This document shows, piece by piece, positions 47,248 to 57,879 of a DNA stretch of 64,000 nt. The notes under the pieces are model-generated. The model was not told where the DNA came from and made no database searches. It worked only from the letters and a program-made list of their open reading frames with translations. The DNA comes from Nocardiopsis metallicus (GTDB taxonomy: Bacteria > Actinomycetota > Actinomycetes > Streptosporangiales > Streptosporangiaceae), in the NCBI RefSeq assembly GCF_014201115.1, contig NZ_JACHDO010000001.1, positions 248,001-312,000 on the forward strand, read 5' to 3'. Numbering within the stretch: the first letter of the stretch is position 1; each line of letters starts with the position of its first letter. A program made the position numbers and the translations under genes.

Positions 47248-47450
47248 CTCAACGGAGGGTGGTGGATGTTCTCGAAAACGGCCAATGGCCCTCGGGTGCC
47301 GTCGACGCTCCTTCGATACCCGGCGCAGCCTGTGCCCCGTTCGCCCCGGTGGTCGGAGTCCTGACATTCAAACACAGCCATGATGTCCATGAGCTCAAGA
47401 AACTCCTCGTCGGCTCCGAGGCCGGCGTATACGTCCAACGGGTCGGACAT
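47244..47450 (-). CDS. Possible small protein before the MocR gene
   Basis: A 68-residue frame from the ATG at 47448-47450 with GGGAGGGG about 6 nt upstream. It begins MSDPLDVYAGLGADEEFLEL and contains MDIMAVFEC, then turns Arg/Gly-rich and ends overlapping the MocR start by 4 nt. The acidic first half looks more protein-like than the second. No family recognised; it may be a chance frame. Confidence 0.3.
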   Translation of the reverse strand: MSDPLDVYAGLGADEEFLELMDIMAVFECQDSDHRGERGTGCAGYRRSVDGTRGPLAVFENIHHPPLR

Positions 47451-47767
47451 CCATACCGACCCCTCCCGCGGAGCGGACAGCCTCAGATCAATCTGCCGGG
47501 TGAGCCAGAGGAGCTCCGCGACGATGAGTTGACGGGACCCGAGGCAGCGGTCGCGCGTGGAGACGACGCAGCGAGGCGGCCGGACCCGGGGGGATGTGGT
47601 TTCCGACCGCCTCTTCGGTTTCCCCGGCCGCACACGGCCTGAGAACCGGTTCTCAACCTAGCGCCAGGCCTGCGGCGATGTGGGGGAGTTTCGTCCCCCT
47701 TGTCCTGCCGCGTGAGTAAATCGTGACGCCCTGGAACGAAGAGTCCTCCTTGCGTAGATGGTCTATG
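47451..47767. other. Intergenic region between MocR and PadR genes
   Basis: 317 bp. I see no gene. A weakly AT-richer stretch begins at about 47700 and leads into the PadR operator cluster. Confidence 0.5.
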
Positions 47768-47806
47768 CCTAGAGCTGCTAGGGTTCATAACCCTAGAACA
47801 CCTAGG
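47768..47806. promoter_or_regulatory. PadR operator cluster
   Basis: CCTAGagctgCTAGG (47768-47782), the palindrome CTAGGGTTCATAACCCTAG (47778-47796) and CCTAGG (47801-47806) overlap in 39 bp, right before the PadR start. TAGGGT (47779-47784) could be the -10 box, so binding would shut transcription. Confidence 0.7.
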
Positions 47807-47807
47807 T

Positions 47808-48194
47808 ATGAGGAAGCGCATGCACATAGACAAGGACCTGGTCGCCGCGTCGGCGACCCCGTTGGTCCTGGGGATCCTGGCCGAGGGGGAGTCCTACGGC
47901 TACGCGATCGTCAAGCGGGTCAACGAACTCTCCGGCGGCCGGATGCAGTGGACGGACGGCATGCTCTACCCGCTCTTGCACCGGCTGGAGCGCAACGGGC
48001 TGGTCAGGGCGTCCTGGGGCAGGTCGGAGGTGGGCCGCCGCCGCAAGCACTACGCCATCACGGGGGCCGGGCTGGAGGCGCTGGTCGAGCGGCGTGAGCA
48101 GTGGCAGGTGGTCGCCGAGGCACTGCGGCAGGTCTGGGAGGCGGCGCATCCGCCGTTTGCGGGCGGGGCCGAGCCGGCGGGAGGGTTCGCCTGA
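47808..48194 (+). CDS. PadR family transcriptional regulator
   Basis: 128 residues (124 from an alternative ATG at 47820, which has AGGAAG closer). The winged helix starts at DLVAASATPLVLGILAEGESYGYAIVKRV, seen here as TPLVLGILAEG and SYGYAIVKRVN, followed by WTDGMLYPLLHRLERNGLV and GRRRKHYAITGAG. PadR proteins repress their own operon and a membrane gene next to it, and are released by drugs or small ligands. It overlaps the next gene by 1 nt, and the operator cluster is directly upstream. Confidence 0.93.
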   Translation: MRKRMHIDKDLVAASATPLVLGILAEGESYGYAIVKRVNELSGGRMQWTDGMLYPLLHRLERNGLVRASWGRSEVGRRRKHYAITGAGLEALVERREQWQVVAEALRQVWEAAHPPFAGGAEPAGGFA

Positions 48195-49573
48195 TGAGCG
48201 GTTCTGCCGCCGGGAACGTCCTGGAGGAGCAGATCGACCAGTGGCGCGGTTTCGTGAGCCGCCGCCCGGCCATCTCCCCGTCGGACGTGGAGGAGATGGA
48301 GGACCACCTTCGCGAACAGATCGCCGACCTGGAGTCGGGCGGTCTGGACGGTGAGGAGGCCTTCCTGGTCGCGGTCAAGCGCATGGGCAGTCTGGACGCG
48401 GTCTCGCGTGAGTTCGCGCGAGAGCACTCCCGCCGGCTCTGGAAACAGCTGGTCCTGGTCCCCGACGCCGAGGACGAACCCGGCCCCTCGCGTTGGCGCG
48501 GGCTCGGGGTGATGCTGGCCTTCGCGCTCGCCGCGGGCGTGGCGGTCAAGCTCCTGACCGGCGCGGTCGACGACGAGATGGCCATCGCCCGCAACCTCCC
48601 CTTCGCGGTGCTGCCCTTCCTGGCGGGCTGGTTCGCCTGGAAGCACCGCGCGCCCTGGCGAGTGTGCGCGGTGACGGCCGTGCTCGCCACTGTCCCGGTC
48701 CTGGCGGTGAACCTCTACCCCTTCGATATGACCCCCGGCCCGTATCCGATGCCCGGGATGACCGCCGTGCTCGCGATGACGCACGCGCCGGTCCTGCTGT
48801 GGCTGCTCGCCGGTGTGCTGCACACGGGTGGGCGGTGGCGCTCCCACGAGCGCCGGATGGACTACGTGCGGTTCACCGGTGAGCTGGTGATGTACCTGGC
48901 GCTGATCACCTTGGGTTCGCTGGTATTGCTCGGTCTCACCATCGCGGTGCTCTCCCTGGTCGGCGTCTACCTCGATGCCTTCCTGGGCGACTGGCTGCTT
49001 CCGTTCGGCATGCCCGGGGCGCTGTTGGTGTCCGCGTGGCTGGTGGAGGCCAAGAAGAGCGTGGTGGAGAACATCGCGCCCGTGCTGACCAGGGTCTTCA
49101 CCCCGCTGGCGCTGCTGATGCTGGTCGCCGACCTGGTGGCCATGCTGGTGAACGGCCCGCTGACGACTGTGGACCGCGAGCTGCTCATCATCATGGACGC
49201 GGTCCTGGTGCTGGTCCTGTTCCTGCTGCTGTACTCGATCTCGGCCCGGGATCCGCTGGTTCCGCCCGGGGTCTTCGACTGGCTGCAGCTCGCCCTGGTG
49301 GGTGCCGCGCTCGCGGTGAACGCGGTGGCGCTGACGGCGATGCTGAGCCGGATCGCGGAGTTCGGGTTCACCGCCAACAAGACGGCGGCGCTCGGCCTGA
49401 ACCTCGTGCTGTTGGTGCACCTGGTGTGGTCGGCCTGGCTGCTGTGGGGCTTCGTGCGGCGCAGTAGGCCTTTCGCGGAGGTCGAGCGGTGGCAGACCGC
49501 CTATCTGCCGGTGTACGCGGTGTGGGCCGCGGTGGTGGTGCTGTTGTTCCCGCCGGTGTTCGCCTTCGTCTGA
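48194..49573 (+). CDS. Membrane protein with permease prefix domain, partner of PadR
   Basis: 459 residues. The first ~85 residues (LEEQIDQWRGFVSRRPAISP, VEEMEDHLREQIADLE, DAVSREFAREHSRRLWKQL) match the 'permease prefix domain 1' found next to PadR genes. About ten hydrophobic segments follow, in a DUF4153-like arrangement. The function is not known; by context it may protect against a membrane-active compound sensed by the PadR protein. Co-transcribed with it by start/stop overlap (TGATG). Convergent with trhA. Confidence 0.8.
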   Translation: MSGSAAGNVLEEQIDQWRGFVSRRPAISPSDVEEMEDHLREQIADLESGGLDGEEAFLVAVKRMGSLDAVSREFAREHSRRLWKQLVLVPDAEDEPGPSRWRGLGVMLAFALAAGVAVKLLTGAVDDEMAIARNLPFAVLPFLAGWFAWKHRAPWRVCAVTAVLATVPVLAVNLYPFDMTPGPYPMPGMTAVLAMTHAPVLLWLLAGVLHTGGRWRSHERRMDYVRFTGELVMYLALITLGSLVLLGLTIAVLSLVGVYLDAFLGDWLLPFGMPGALLVSAWLVEAKKSVVENIAPVLTRVFTPLALLMLVADLVAMLVNGPLTTVDRELLIIMDAVLVLVLFLLLYSISARDPLVPPGVFDWLQLALVGAALAVNAVALTAMLSRIAEFGFTANKTAALGLNLVLLVHLVWSAWLLWGFVRRSRPFAEVERWQTAYLPVYAVWAAVVVLLFPPVFAFV

Positions 49574-49601
49574 CGCCGGAGGTCCCGCCTCCTGTTCGCA
49601 T

Positions 49602-50366
49602 TCAGGCCGACGTGTAGACCACGAACGACACCGCGATGTAGTGGCAGACGAACGCCGCGATGGTCAGTGAATGGAAGATCTCGTGGAAGCCGAACCAGCG
49701 CGGCGCGGGGTCGGGCCGTTTGAGGCCGTAGACCACGGCGCCGACGCTGTAGAGCACGCCGCCCACGAGGATGAGGATCCAGGCGGCCGGGTGGGTGCCG
49801 TCGACCAGGTCCGGGATGAACAGGACCGCGACCCAGCCGATGGCCAGGTACAGGGCGGTGGACAGCCAGCGCGGGGAGTTCAGCCACAGGAGCTTGAACG
49901 CCACCCCGGCGATGGCCCCGCCCCAGACCAGCGCGAGCATGGCCGTGCGCAGGGTGCCCTCCAGGACGAGCAGGATGAACGGCGTGTAGGTGCCGGCGAT
50001 GATCAGGTAGATGTTCGAGTGGTCCATGCGGCGCAGGACTTTCTGCGCGCGCGGTGACCAGCGGCCCACGTGGTAGACGGCCGAGGTGCTGAACAGCATC
50101 ACCGCGCTGAGCGCGTACACCGCGCTGGCGATCATCGCGGGCACGGTGGGGGAGAGCACCACCAGGACGATGCCCGCCGCCAGGGCGAGCGGGGCGGTGC
50201 CCAGGTGCAGCCAGCCGCGGAGGCGGGGTTTGACGGCCTCCAGAAGATCTCCGGCGGCAGCGGCGGCCCGTTCGGGGACAGAGGCGGCGGGGCTGTCCTC
50301 GGTGCCCGCGGACCCCACGTGGGCCTCCCCGGCCTCCGCGTTCCCTGTTTCCCGGTCCTTCGACAA
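49602..50366 (-). CDS. TrhA / hemolysin III family membrane protein
   Basis: 254 residues from a TTG with AAAGGAG 8 nt upstream; a GTG three codons earlier abuts that site. Seven hydrophobic segments follow a ~55-residue acidic N-terminus. PAQR/HlyIII motifs: FSTSAVYHVGRWSPR (S-x3-H), RMDHSNIYLIIAGTYTPF (D-H-x-x-I) and FHEIFHSLTIAAFVCHYIA (H-x3-H), the putative metal site. TrhA is linked to membrane energetics in E. coli; role here unknown. A 20-bp inverted repeat upstream suggests a TetR-type regulator. Confidence 0.9.
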   Translation of the reverse strand: MSKDRETGNAEAGEAHVGSAGTEDSPAASVPERAAAAAGDLLEAVKPRLRGWLHLGTAPLALAAGIVLVVLSPTVPAMIASAVYALSAVMLFSTSAVYHVGRWSPRAQKVLRRMDHSNIYLIIAGTYTPFILLVLEGTLRTAMLALVWGGAIAGVAFKLLWLNSPRWLSTALYLAIGWVAVLFIPDLVDGTHPAAWILILVGGVLYSVGAVVYGLKRPDPAPRWFGFHEIFHSLTIAAFVCHYIAVSFVVYTSA

Positions 50367-50425
50367 CCTTCGCACTCCTTTGGTCCAGTGAACCCCGCTC
50401 GGTGGCGGGCCACACCGCAAAGCCT

Positions 50426-50445
50426 AACTTACGGATGCGTAGGTT
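50426..50445. promoter_or_regulatory. TetR-like operator before trhA
   Basis: AACTTACGgatgCGTAGGTT, 8-bp arms with one mismatch, 60 bp before the trhA start, in an AT-richer patch. Confidence 0.5.
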
Positions 50446-50810
50446 ACTTCCTGGTAATGCTGTGTCGCGCCGCACAGTCGCTTGCCGGGAGGTCTGTGCG
50501 GCGGGGGAGTGGTCGTGTTCCCGGTCTTGACTGGCGCCGTTCGCTCTTGGCCGACTGCTGGCTTGCCCTCAAGCGCCCGTGACCAGCGGTGTCGCCTGCT
50601 GCGTCACTGTCCCTGTGTCGTTTTGGCTCGTGGGGGCACGTGTGTCTGAGCTGGACCATTGGTATAGACCTTTTTAGCGGCTGTGAACAGGTGTTATGCC
50701 ATAAAACGGTGGTTCATGGAGGGTTACTTTTGCGGAGTGTGGATAGAGTCGCGCCCAACAGCTGGCCGACCCGACGCCGAGTCGCCGAGAGAGAACGAGG
50801 GAGCACCCCC
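50446..50810. promoter_or_regulatory. Control region before ppdK
   Basis: 365 bp, no gene. It contains a DasR-like site at 50658-50673, an AT-rich stretch at 50690-50735 and TAGAGT at 50744-50749, a likely -10 box about 60 nt before the start. Confidence 0.5.
50658..50673. promoter_or_regulatory. Candidate DasR (GntR family) binding site
   Basis: ATTGGTATAGACCTTT, 12 of 16 positions agree with the dre consensus (A-G/C-TGGTCTAGACCA-G/C-T, from memory). Confidence 0.4.
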
Positions 50811-53510
<2,700 letters not shown>

Positions 53511-53550
53511 TCCTGCCCCGGGGCCGGATCCGGAGCCGGACCGGGCCGAC

Positions 53551-53583
53551 GTGGCGGCGTGCCCGCGACAGGCGCGCCGCCAC
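53551..53583 (+). terminator. Hairpin after ppdK
   Basis: GTGGCGGCG / CGCCGCCAC, 9-bp stem, 15-nt loop, 41 bp after the stop. Confidence 0.65.
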
Positions 53584-53608
53584 GGGCGCTGCACGGGGCC
53601 GGGGCGAC

Positions 53609-53614
53609 TAGAAT
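53609..53614 (+). promoter_or_regulatory. Possible -10 box before the YdcF-like gene
   Basis: TAGAAT; if used, the mRNA would have a ~240-nt leader before 53863. No known riboswitch was recognised in it. Confidence 0.4.
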
Positions 53615-53862
53615 CGGGCACCACGGCGGAGGTCGACCGGAAAGTCGGCTGTGACCTTTTCGTGATATGTTCTGGCCTTCGGTACGCTGCTCGTACACGA
53701 TGTCTGAATCCGCCATCCCACCGGCGGGACCTCGGGCACGTTCGGCCACCTACCCCACGTCCACGCCCCTTCGCCAGCCGGGGATGCCCGCGAACCAGCA
53801 GTGGGCACCGGGCGTCCCAGTGGGCGTACCGCGTCCAGACCAAACCAAGCGGAGGTGAGCCG

Positions 53863-55002
53863 GTGCGAACGGCCAGCGACGGTCGCGGCGAAGAGCCGTG
53901 GGAGGACCCCACCACAACTCCGGTCTCCGCTGACAACGAGGCCACCCAGGTCTTCTCCCGTGACGGGTTCTCCGGCGCCGCCCCGGCCGCCGAGGCCACG
54001 CGGGAGTTCTCCAGGGCGCCCCAGGCCCCGGCCGATGGCAGCGCCACCCAGGTGTTCACCGGCGACGACGGCGCGGGGGACACCCGCGAGTTCAACCGCT
54101 CCGGGGCGGGCGACGAGAACAACGCGTTCACCCGCAGGTTCGTCCGGGAACGGCCGCTGCCACGCGCCCAGGGGGACCGCCCCCCGTACCGGGACGAGCA
54201 GGGTGACGCGGATCCGGTCGGCCGCGGTTCGGGCGGCCAGGGTTCGGACGAGCAGGGTGACGCGGCCCCGGCGGGTGACCAGCCGTGGGAGGAACCGCGG
54301 GCGGACGAACCCCGCCGGCAGAGCGGACGCCGCTCCGTCCCGCCCCGCGGGCCCCGGCCCCACCAGCCCAAGCGACGCAGGCGACGCCGCTTCCGTGTGC
54401 GCTGGATCATCGCCCTGATCCTGGTCGCCGCCCTGGCCATCCCGCCCGGCACCTGGGGTTGGGTCTGGTACACCGCACGCCAGGACGACCGCACCGCCTC
54501 CGACGCCATCATCGTGCTCGGCGCCAGCCAGTACAACGGCGTTCCCTCACCCGTCTTCGAGGCCCGCCTGCGCCAGGCCCAGGTCCTCTACCTGGACGGT
54601 GTGGCGCCCTACATCGTCACCGTCGGCGGGAAACAGCCCGACGACGCCTACACCGAGGCCGCCGCGGGCCGGAACTGGCTCGTGGAGGTGGGCATCCCCG
54701 CCGAACAGGTCATCGCGGTGGAGGAGGGCAGCGACACCCTCCAGAGCTTCCAGGCGGTGGAGGAGGTCTTCACCGCCAACGAGTGGGAGACCGCCATCCT
54801 CGTCTCCGATCCCTGGCACAGCCTGCGCTCCAAGGTCATGGCCGCCGACCACGGCATCGAGGCGGGCACCTCACCCTCACGCTCCGGCCCGGCCGTCATC
54901 GAACGCCGCACCCAGCTGTGGTACATCACCAGGGAAACCGCCTCCCTCTGGTACTACTGGATTTTCAACGACAGCAGCGACATCCGCGTCAACGCGGCCT
55001 GA
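53863..55002 (+). CDS. YdcF/SanA-like (DUF218) envelope protein with repeat-containing disordered N-terminus
   Basis: 379 residues from a GTG with GGAGG 7 nt upstream. The first ~170 residues are disordered and contain four short repeats, ATQVFSR (27-33), ATREFSR (45-51), ATQVFTG (61-67) and DTREFNR (73-79). A basic stretch ([11 protein letters not shown]) precedes one membrane segment ([20 protein letters not shown]). The outer DUF218 domain has [27 protein letters not shown], read as [12 protein letters not shown] and FEARLRQA, and [13 protein letters not shown] [18 protein letters not shown]. SanA/YdcF proteins act in envelope barrier functions; exact activity unknown. Confidence 0.85.
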   Translation: MRTASDGRGEEPWEDPTTTPVSADNEATQVFSRDGFSGAAPAAEATREFSRAPQAPADGSATQVFTGDDGAGDTREFNRSGAGDENNAFTRRFVRERPLPRAQGDRPPYRDEQGDADPVGRGSGGQGSDEQGDAAPAGDQPWEEPRADEPRRQSGRRSVPPRGPRPHQPKRRRRRRFRVRWIIALILVAALAIPPGTWGWVWYTARQDDRTASDAIIVLGASQYNGVPSPVFEARLRQAQVLYLDGVAPYIVTVGGKQPDDAYTEAAAGRNWLVEVGIPAEQVIAVEEGSDTLQSFQAVEEVFTANEWETAILVSDPWHSLRSKVMAADHGIEAGTSPSRSGPAVIERRTQLWYITRETASLWYYWIFNDSSDIRVNAA

Positions 55003-55051
55003 CCAGGGCCAATGGCGCGTTCTGTCACAGTCGGGAAGTAGGCTCGGGGCC

Positions 55052-56335
55052 ATGACGACCACCCCCGGCGAACCTGTGCGCACCGAGAACACCGTGCGTT
55101 CCGAAAACACCGTGTCGGCCTACACCGCGCGGGACACCGAACGCCTGCACCAGGAGTCACGCAAGAGCCGCAGGCGCGGACCCTTCGAACGGGACCGCGC
55201 CCGCGTCCTGCACAGCTCCGCCCTGCGCCGGCTCTCCGCCAAGACCCAGGTCGTCCAACCCGGGGTGAGCGACTTCCCGCGCACCCGGCTCACCCACTCC
55301 CTGGAGTGCGCCCAGATCGGCCGCGAACTCGGTCAGGCCCTGGGCTGCGACCCCGACCTCGTCGAGGCCGCCTGCCTGTCCCACGACCTCGGCCACCCGC
55401 CCTTCGGCCACAACGGCGAACGCGCGCTGGACGAGGCCGCCGCGGCCTGCGGCGGGTTCGAGGGCAACGCCCAGAGCCTGCGCCTGCTCATCCGGCTGGA
55501 GGGCAAGGTCATCGACCCCGACGGCCGCAGCGCCGGGCTCAACCTCACCCGCGCCACCCTGGACGCCACCGTCAAGTACCCCTGGCGCCGCGGCGAGGGC
55601 GGCGACACCCACAAGTTCAACTGCTACCCCGACGACTCCGAGGCCTTCGCCTGGTTGCGCGAGGGCGCGCCCGCCGGGCGCACCTGCTTCGAGGCACAGG
55701 TCATGGACTGGGCCGACGACGTCGCCTACTCCGTGCACGACGTCGAGGACGCCCTGCACGCCGGACTGGTCAGCATGGCCGCCCTGCGCGACCCCGGCCA
55801 GCGCGCCGAGGTCTGCCGCATCGCCGCCGCCCGCTACTGCGACGCCGACGAGGCCGAACTCGACGAGGTGTTCACCGAACTGCTGGCCGAGCCCGTCTGG
55901 CCCAGCGAGTTCACCGGCGACCTCGCCTCCCTGGCCGCCCTCAAGAACCTCACCAGCGAACTCATCGGCCGCTTCTGCCGGGCCGCCGAACGCGCCACCC
56001 GCAAGGCCCACGGCCCCGGCCGCCTCACCCGCTACCGCGCCGACCTCGTCCTTCCCCGCCGCGCCCTCCTGGAGTGCGCCCTGCTCAAGGCGGTGGCCGC
56101 GCACTTCGTCATGTCCCGCGAAGAGGCCCGGATCTACCAGGCCGAGGAACGCCGTACCATCACCGAACTGGTCGGCGCCCTGCGGCTCGGCGCCCCCGGC
56201 GCCCTCGACCCCCAGTTCCGCGCCTCCTTCGAGAACGCGCCCAACGACGCCGCGGCCCTGCGTGTCATCGTCGACCAGGTCGCCTCCCTCACCGACACCT
56301 CGGCCACCGCGCTGCACGCCCAGCTCGTGCGCTGA
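55052..56335 (+). CDS. dgt: Deoxyguanosinetriphosphate triphosphohydrolase-like protein
   Basis: 427 residues. HD-domain motifs: [16 protein letters not shown] (His), [15 protein letters not shown] (His-Asp and His) and [17 protein letters not shown] (Asp). The family removes triphosphate from dNTPs. TAGGCT lies exactly 7 nt before the ATG, so the mRNA is probably leaderless. It stands before a LacI gene and dnaG, and the dgt-dnaG link is known from other actinobacteria. Activity of this subgroup on dGTP is inferred from the family. Confidence 0.94.
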   Translation: MTTTPGEPVRTENTVRSENTVSAYTARDTERLHQESRKSRRRGPFERDRARVLHSSALRRLSAKTQVVQPGVSDFPRTRLTHSLECAQIGRELGQALGCDPDLVEAACLSHDLGHPPFGHNGERALDEAAAACGGFEGNAQSLRLLIRLEGKVIDPDGRSAGLNLTRATLDATVKYPWRRGEGGDTHKFNCYPDDSEAFAWLREGAPAGRTCFEAQVMDWADDVAYSVHDVEDALHAGLVSMAALRDPGQRAEVCRIAAARYCDADEAELDEVFTELLAEPVWPSEFTGDLASLAALKNLTSELIGRFCRAAERATRKAHGPGRLTRYRADLVLPRRALLECALLKAVAAHFVMSREEARIYQAEERRTITELVGALRLGAPGALDPQFRASFENAPNDAAALRVIVDQVASLTDTSATALHAQLVR

Positions 56336-56409
56336 CCGACACAGCAGGACCCGGGACGCCCCGACCGGGAACATGCGGAAAGTTCCGAAACCGGCGGCGT
56401 CTACCGGTC

Positions 56410-56438
56410 TTGACGGGCCCCGTGCCGGCGCACACACT
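56410..56438 (+). promoter_or_regulatory. Possible promoter of the LacI gene
   Basis: TTGACG (56410-56415), 17-bp gap, CACACT (56433-56438), 39 bp before the ATG. Confidence 0.4.
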
Positions 56439-56477
56439 GCTCAGTGCGCACGGCCACCACGAACGAGGGACCAGGGC

Positions 56478-57563
56478 ATGCCCGAACGGCGCGGACGCAG
56501 CCCCGTCATGCACGACGTCGCCCGGCTGGCCGGTGTCTCCCACCAGACCGTCTCCCGCGTCCTCAACGCCCATCGCGGGATCCGCCCCGAGACCGAGGCC
56601 CGTGTGCGCGCCGCCATCGCCGAACTCGGCTACCGGCGCAACACCTCGGCCCGCGCCCTGGTCACCCACAGCTCCCGGCTGGTCGGCGTCCTCACCACCG
56701 TTCCCGACCACCCCGACACCGCCCGCGCGCTGGTCGGGATCGAACGCGCCCTGCGCGCCGCCGGACGAACCCTCCTGTTCGCCGGGACCGCCCCCGAGGA
56801 GCTGGCCGCGTCCGCCGAACGCCTCTTCGGACACGCCTTGGAAGGCTGTGTGGCGCTGGTCCCCGGCCAGGAGGGCGAACTGGCCGCGGTCAAGGGCCCG
56901 CCGCCGACCGTGGTGGTCGACGCGCCCCCGGCGCACGCGGCCCTGACGGTGAGGGCCGACCAGCGGGGCGGTGCCTACGCCCTGACCCGCCACCTCCTCG
57001 ACCTGGGACACCGCACCGTGCACCACGTGGCGGGAACCGCCCCGGGCCACGCGGCCCGAACCGAGGGATGGCGCCAGGCCCTCCGTGAGGCCGGAGCGCC
57101 CGAACCGGAAGCCGTAGCCGGGGCTGAGACCGGGACCGAGACCGAGAGCGGGACCGGTGCTGGTTCCGGGCCCGGGACCGGGCACACCGCCGGGCTGGTA
57201 CTGGCGGCCCGCCGGGCCGCGGGGGAGGAGGTCACGGCAGTCCTGGCCGCTGACGACCACATCGCCCTCGGCCTCCTGCACGCCTTCACCGAGTCCGGCC
57301 TGCGCGTGCCCGGGCAGGTCAGCGTCGCCGGGTTCGGTGACCGCCCCGAGGCCGCCCACCTCTGCCCGGCCCTGACCACGGCCAGCGCGGACCCCGCCGA
57401 GGTCGGCGAGGCCGCGGTCCGCCTGCTCCTGGCCGAGCCGGAAGAACGGGAAGGCGCGGGGGCGAACCCGGAGCAGGACAGGGCAGTCACCGCCCTGCTC
57501 CTCCCGGTCCGCCTGCGCGTGCGCCGAAGCACCGGGCCGCCGCCCGCGCGCCGCCCGCGCTAA
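56478..57563 (+). CDS. LacI family transcriptional regulator
   Basis: 361 residues from an ATG with GAGGGA 8 nt upstream. The HTH and hinge are clear: MHDVARLAGVSHQTVSRVLNAH and YRRNTSARALVTHSSRLVGV. A periplasmic-binding-like domain follows, with an insert of Gly/Thr/Glu-rich repeats (TGTETESGTGAGSGPGTG) at ~215-235, an odd low-complexity addition. Ligand and targets unknown; no sugar genes adjacent. Lies between dgt and dnaG on the same strand, interrupting the usual dgt-dnaG neighbourhood. Confidence 0.9.
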   Translation: MPERRGRSPVMHDVARLAGVSHQTVSRVLNAHRGIRPETEARVRAAIAELGYRRNTSARALVTHSSRLVGVLTTVPDHPDTARALVGIERALRAAGRTLLFAGTAPEELAASAERLFGHALEGCVALVPGQEGELAAVKGPPPTVVVDAPPAHAALTVRADQRGGAYALTRHLLDLGHRTVHHVAGTAPGHAARTEGWRQALREAGAPEPEAVAGAETGTETESGTGAGSGPGTGHTAGLVLAARRAAGEEVTAVLAADDHIALGLLHAFTESGLRVPGQVSVAGFGDRPEAAHLCPALTTASADPAEVGEAAVRLLLAEPEEREGAGANPEQDRAVTALLLPVRLRVRRSTGPPPARRPR

Positions 57564-57879
57564 CGGCTCACCGGTAGCCGCGGATCTCCCAGAAGATCCG
57601 TTCCGGCTCCGGCTGCCGGGCGTCGAAGACCGGCCCGCCCCGCACCGGGGCCGCAGGGCCCCGGTCACACCGAGCAACGGGGCCCGTCTTCGGTCTGGCT
57701 CGTGAGCAGGGGTACGCTCTCGCTCCGGAAGGGACCTCCTGCGGGAAGGAAACGACCCTCCACGGCGGTACCCGGGCCCCCTCAGCTGGCGCCCGGATGT
57801 CCGGCGGACAGCGCGACGGGAGAGCCCGGCCCGTGGACCCGTGGCCGGAAGGTCCCCGGAGCGAACTAGGCTGGAAACC
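57564..57879. other. Region before dnaG
   Basis: 316 bp without a gene. TAGGCT at 57867-57872 is followed by 7 nt and the dnaG GTG, giving a leaderless dnaG transcript. A GGGCCCC-rich inverted pattern at 57640-57690 may be a terminator for the LacI gene. Confidence 0.5.
57867..57872 (+). promoter_or_regulatory. -10 box of dnaG (leaderless)
   Basis: TAGGCT, 7 nt before the GTG, the same box and spacing as for dgt at 55039-55044. Confidence 0.65.

Noticed and set aside
47244..47633. A 129-residue gene overlapping the MocR start
   Set aside because: The first 61 residues are Arg/Pro-rich with no ribosome site. Only the last 68 residues have a plausible start and are listed with low confidence.
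53615..53862. A riboswitch in the possible long leader of the YdcF-like gene
   Set aside because: I looked for ydaO/c-di-AMP, cobalamin and SAM-type cores and saw none; only a few short hairpins.
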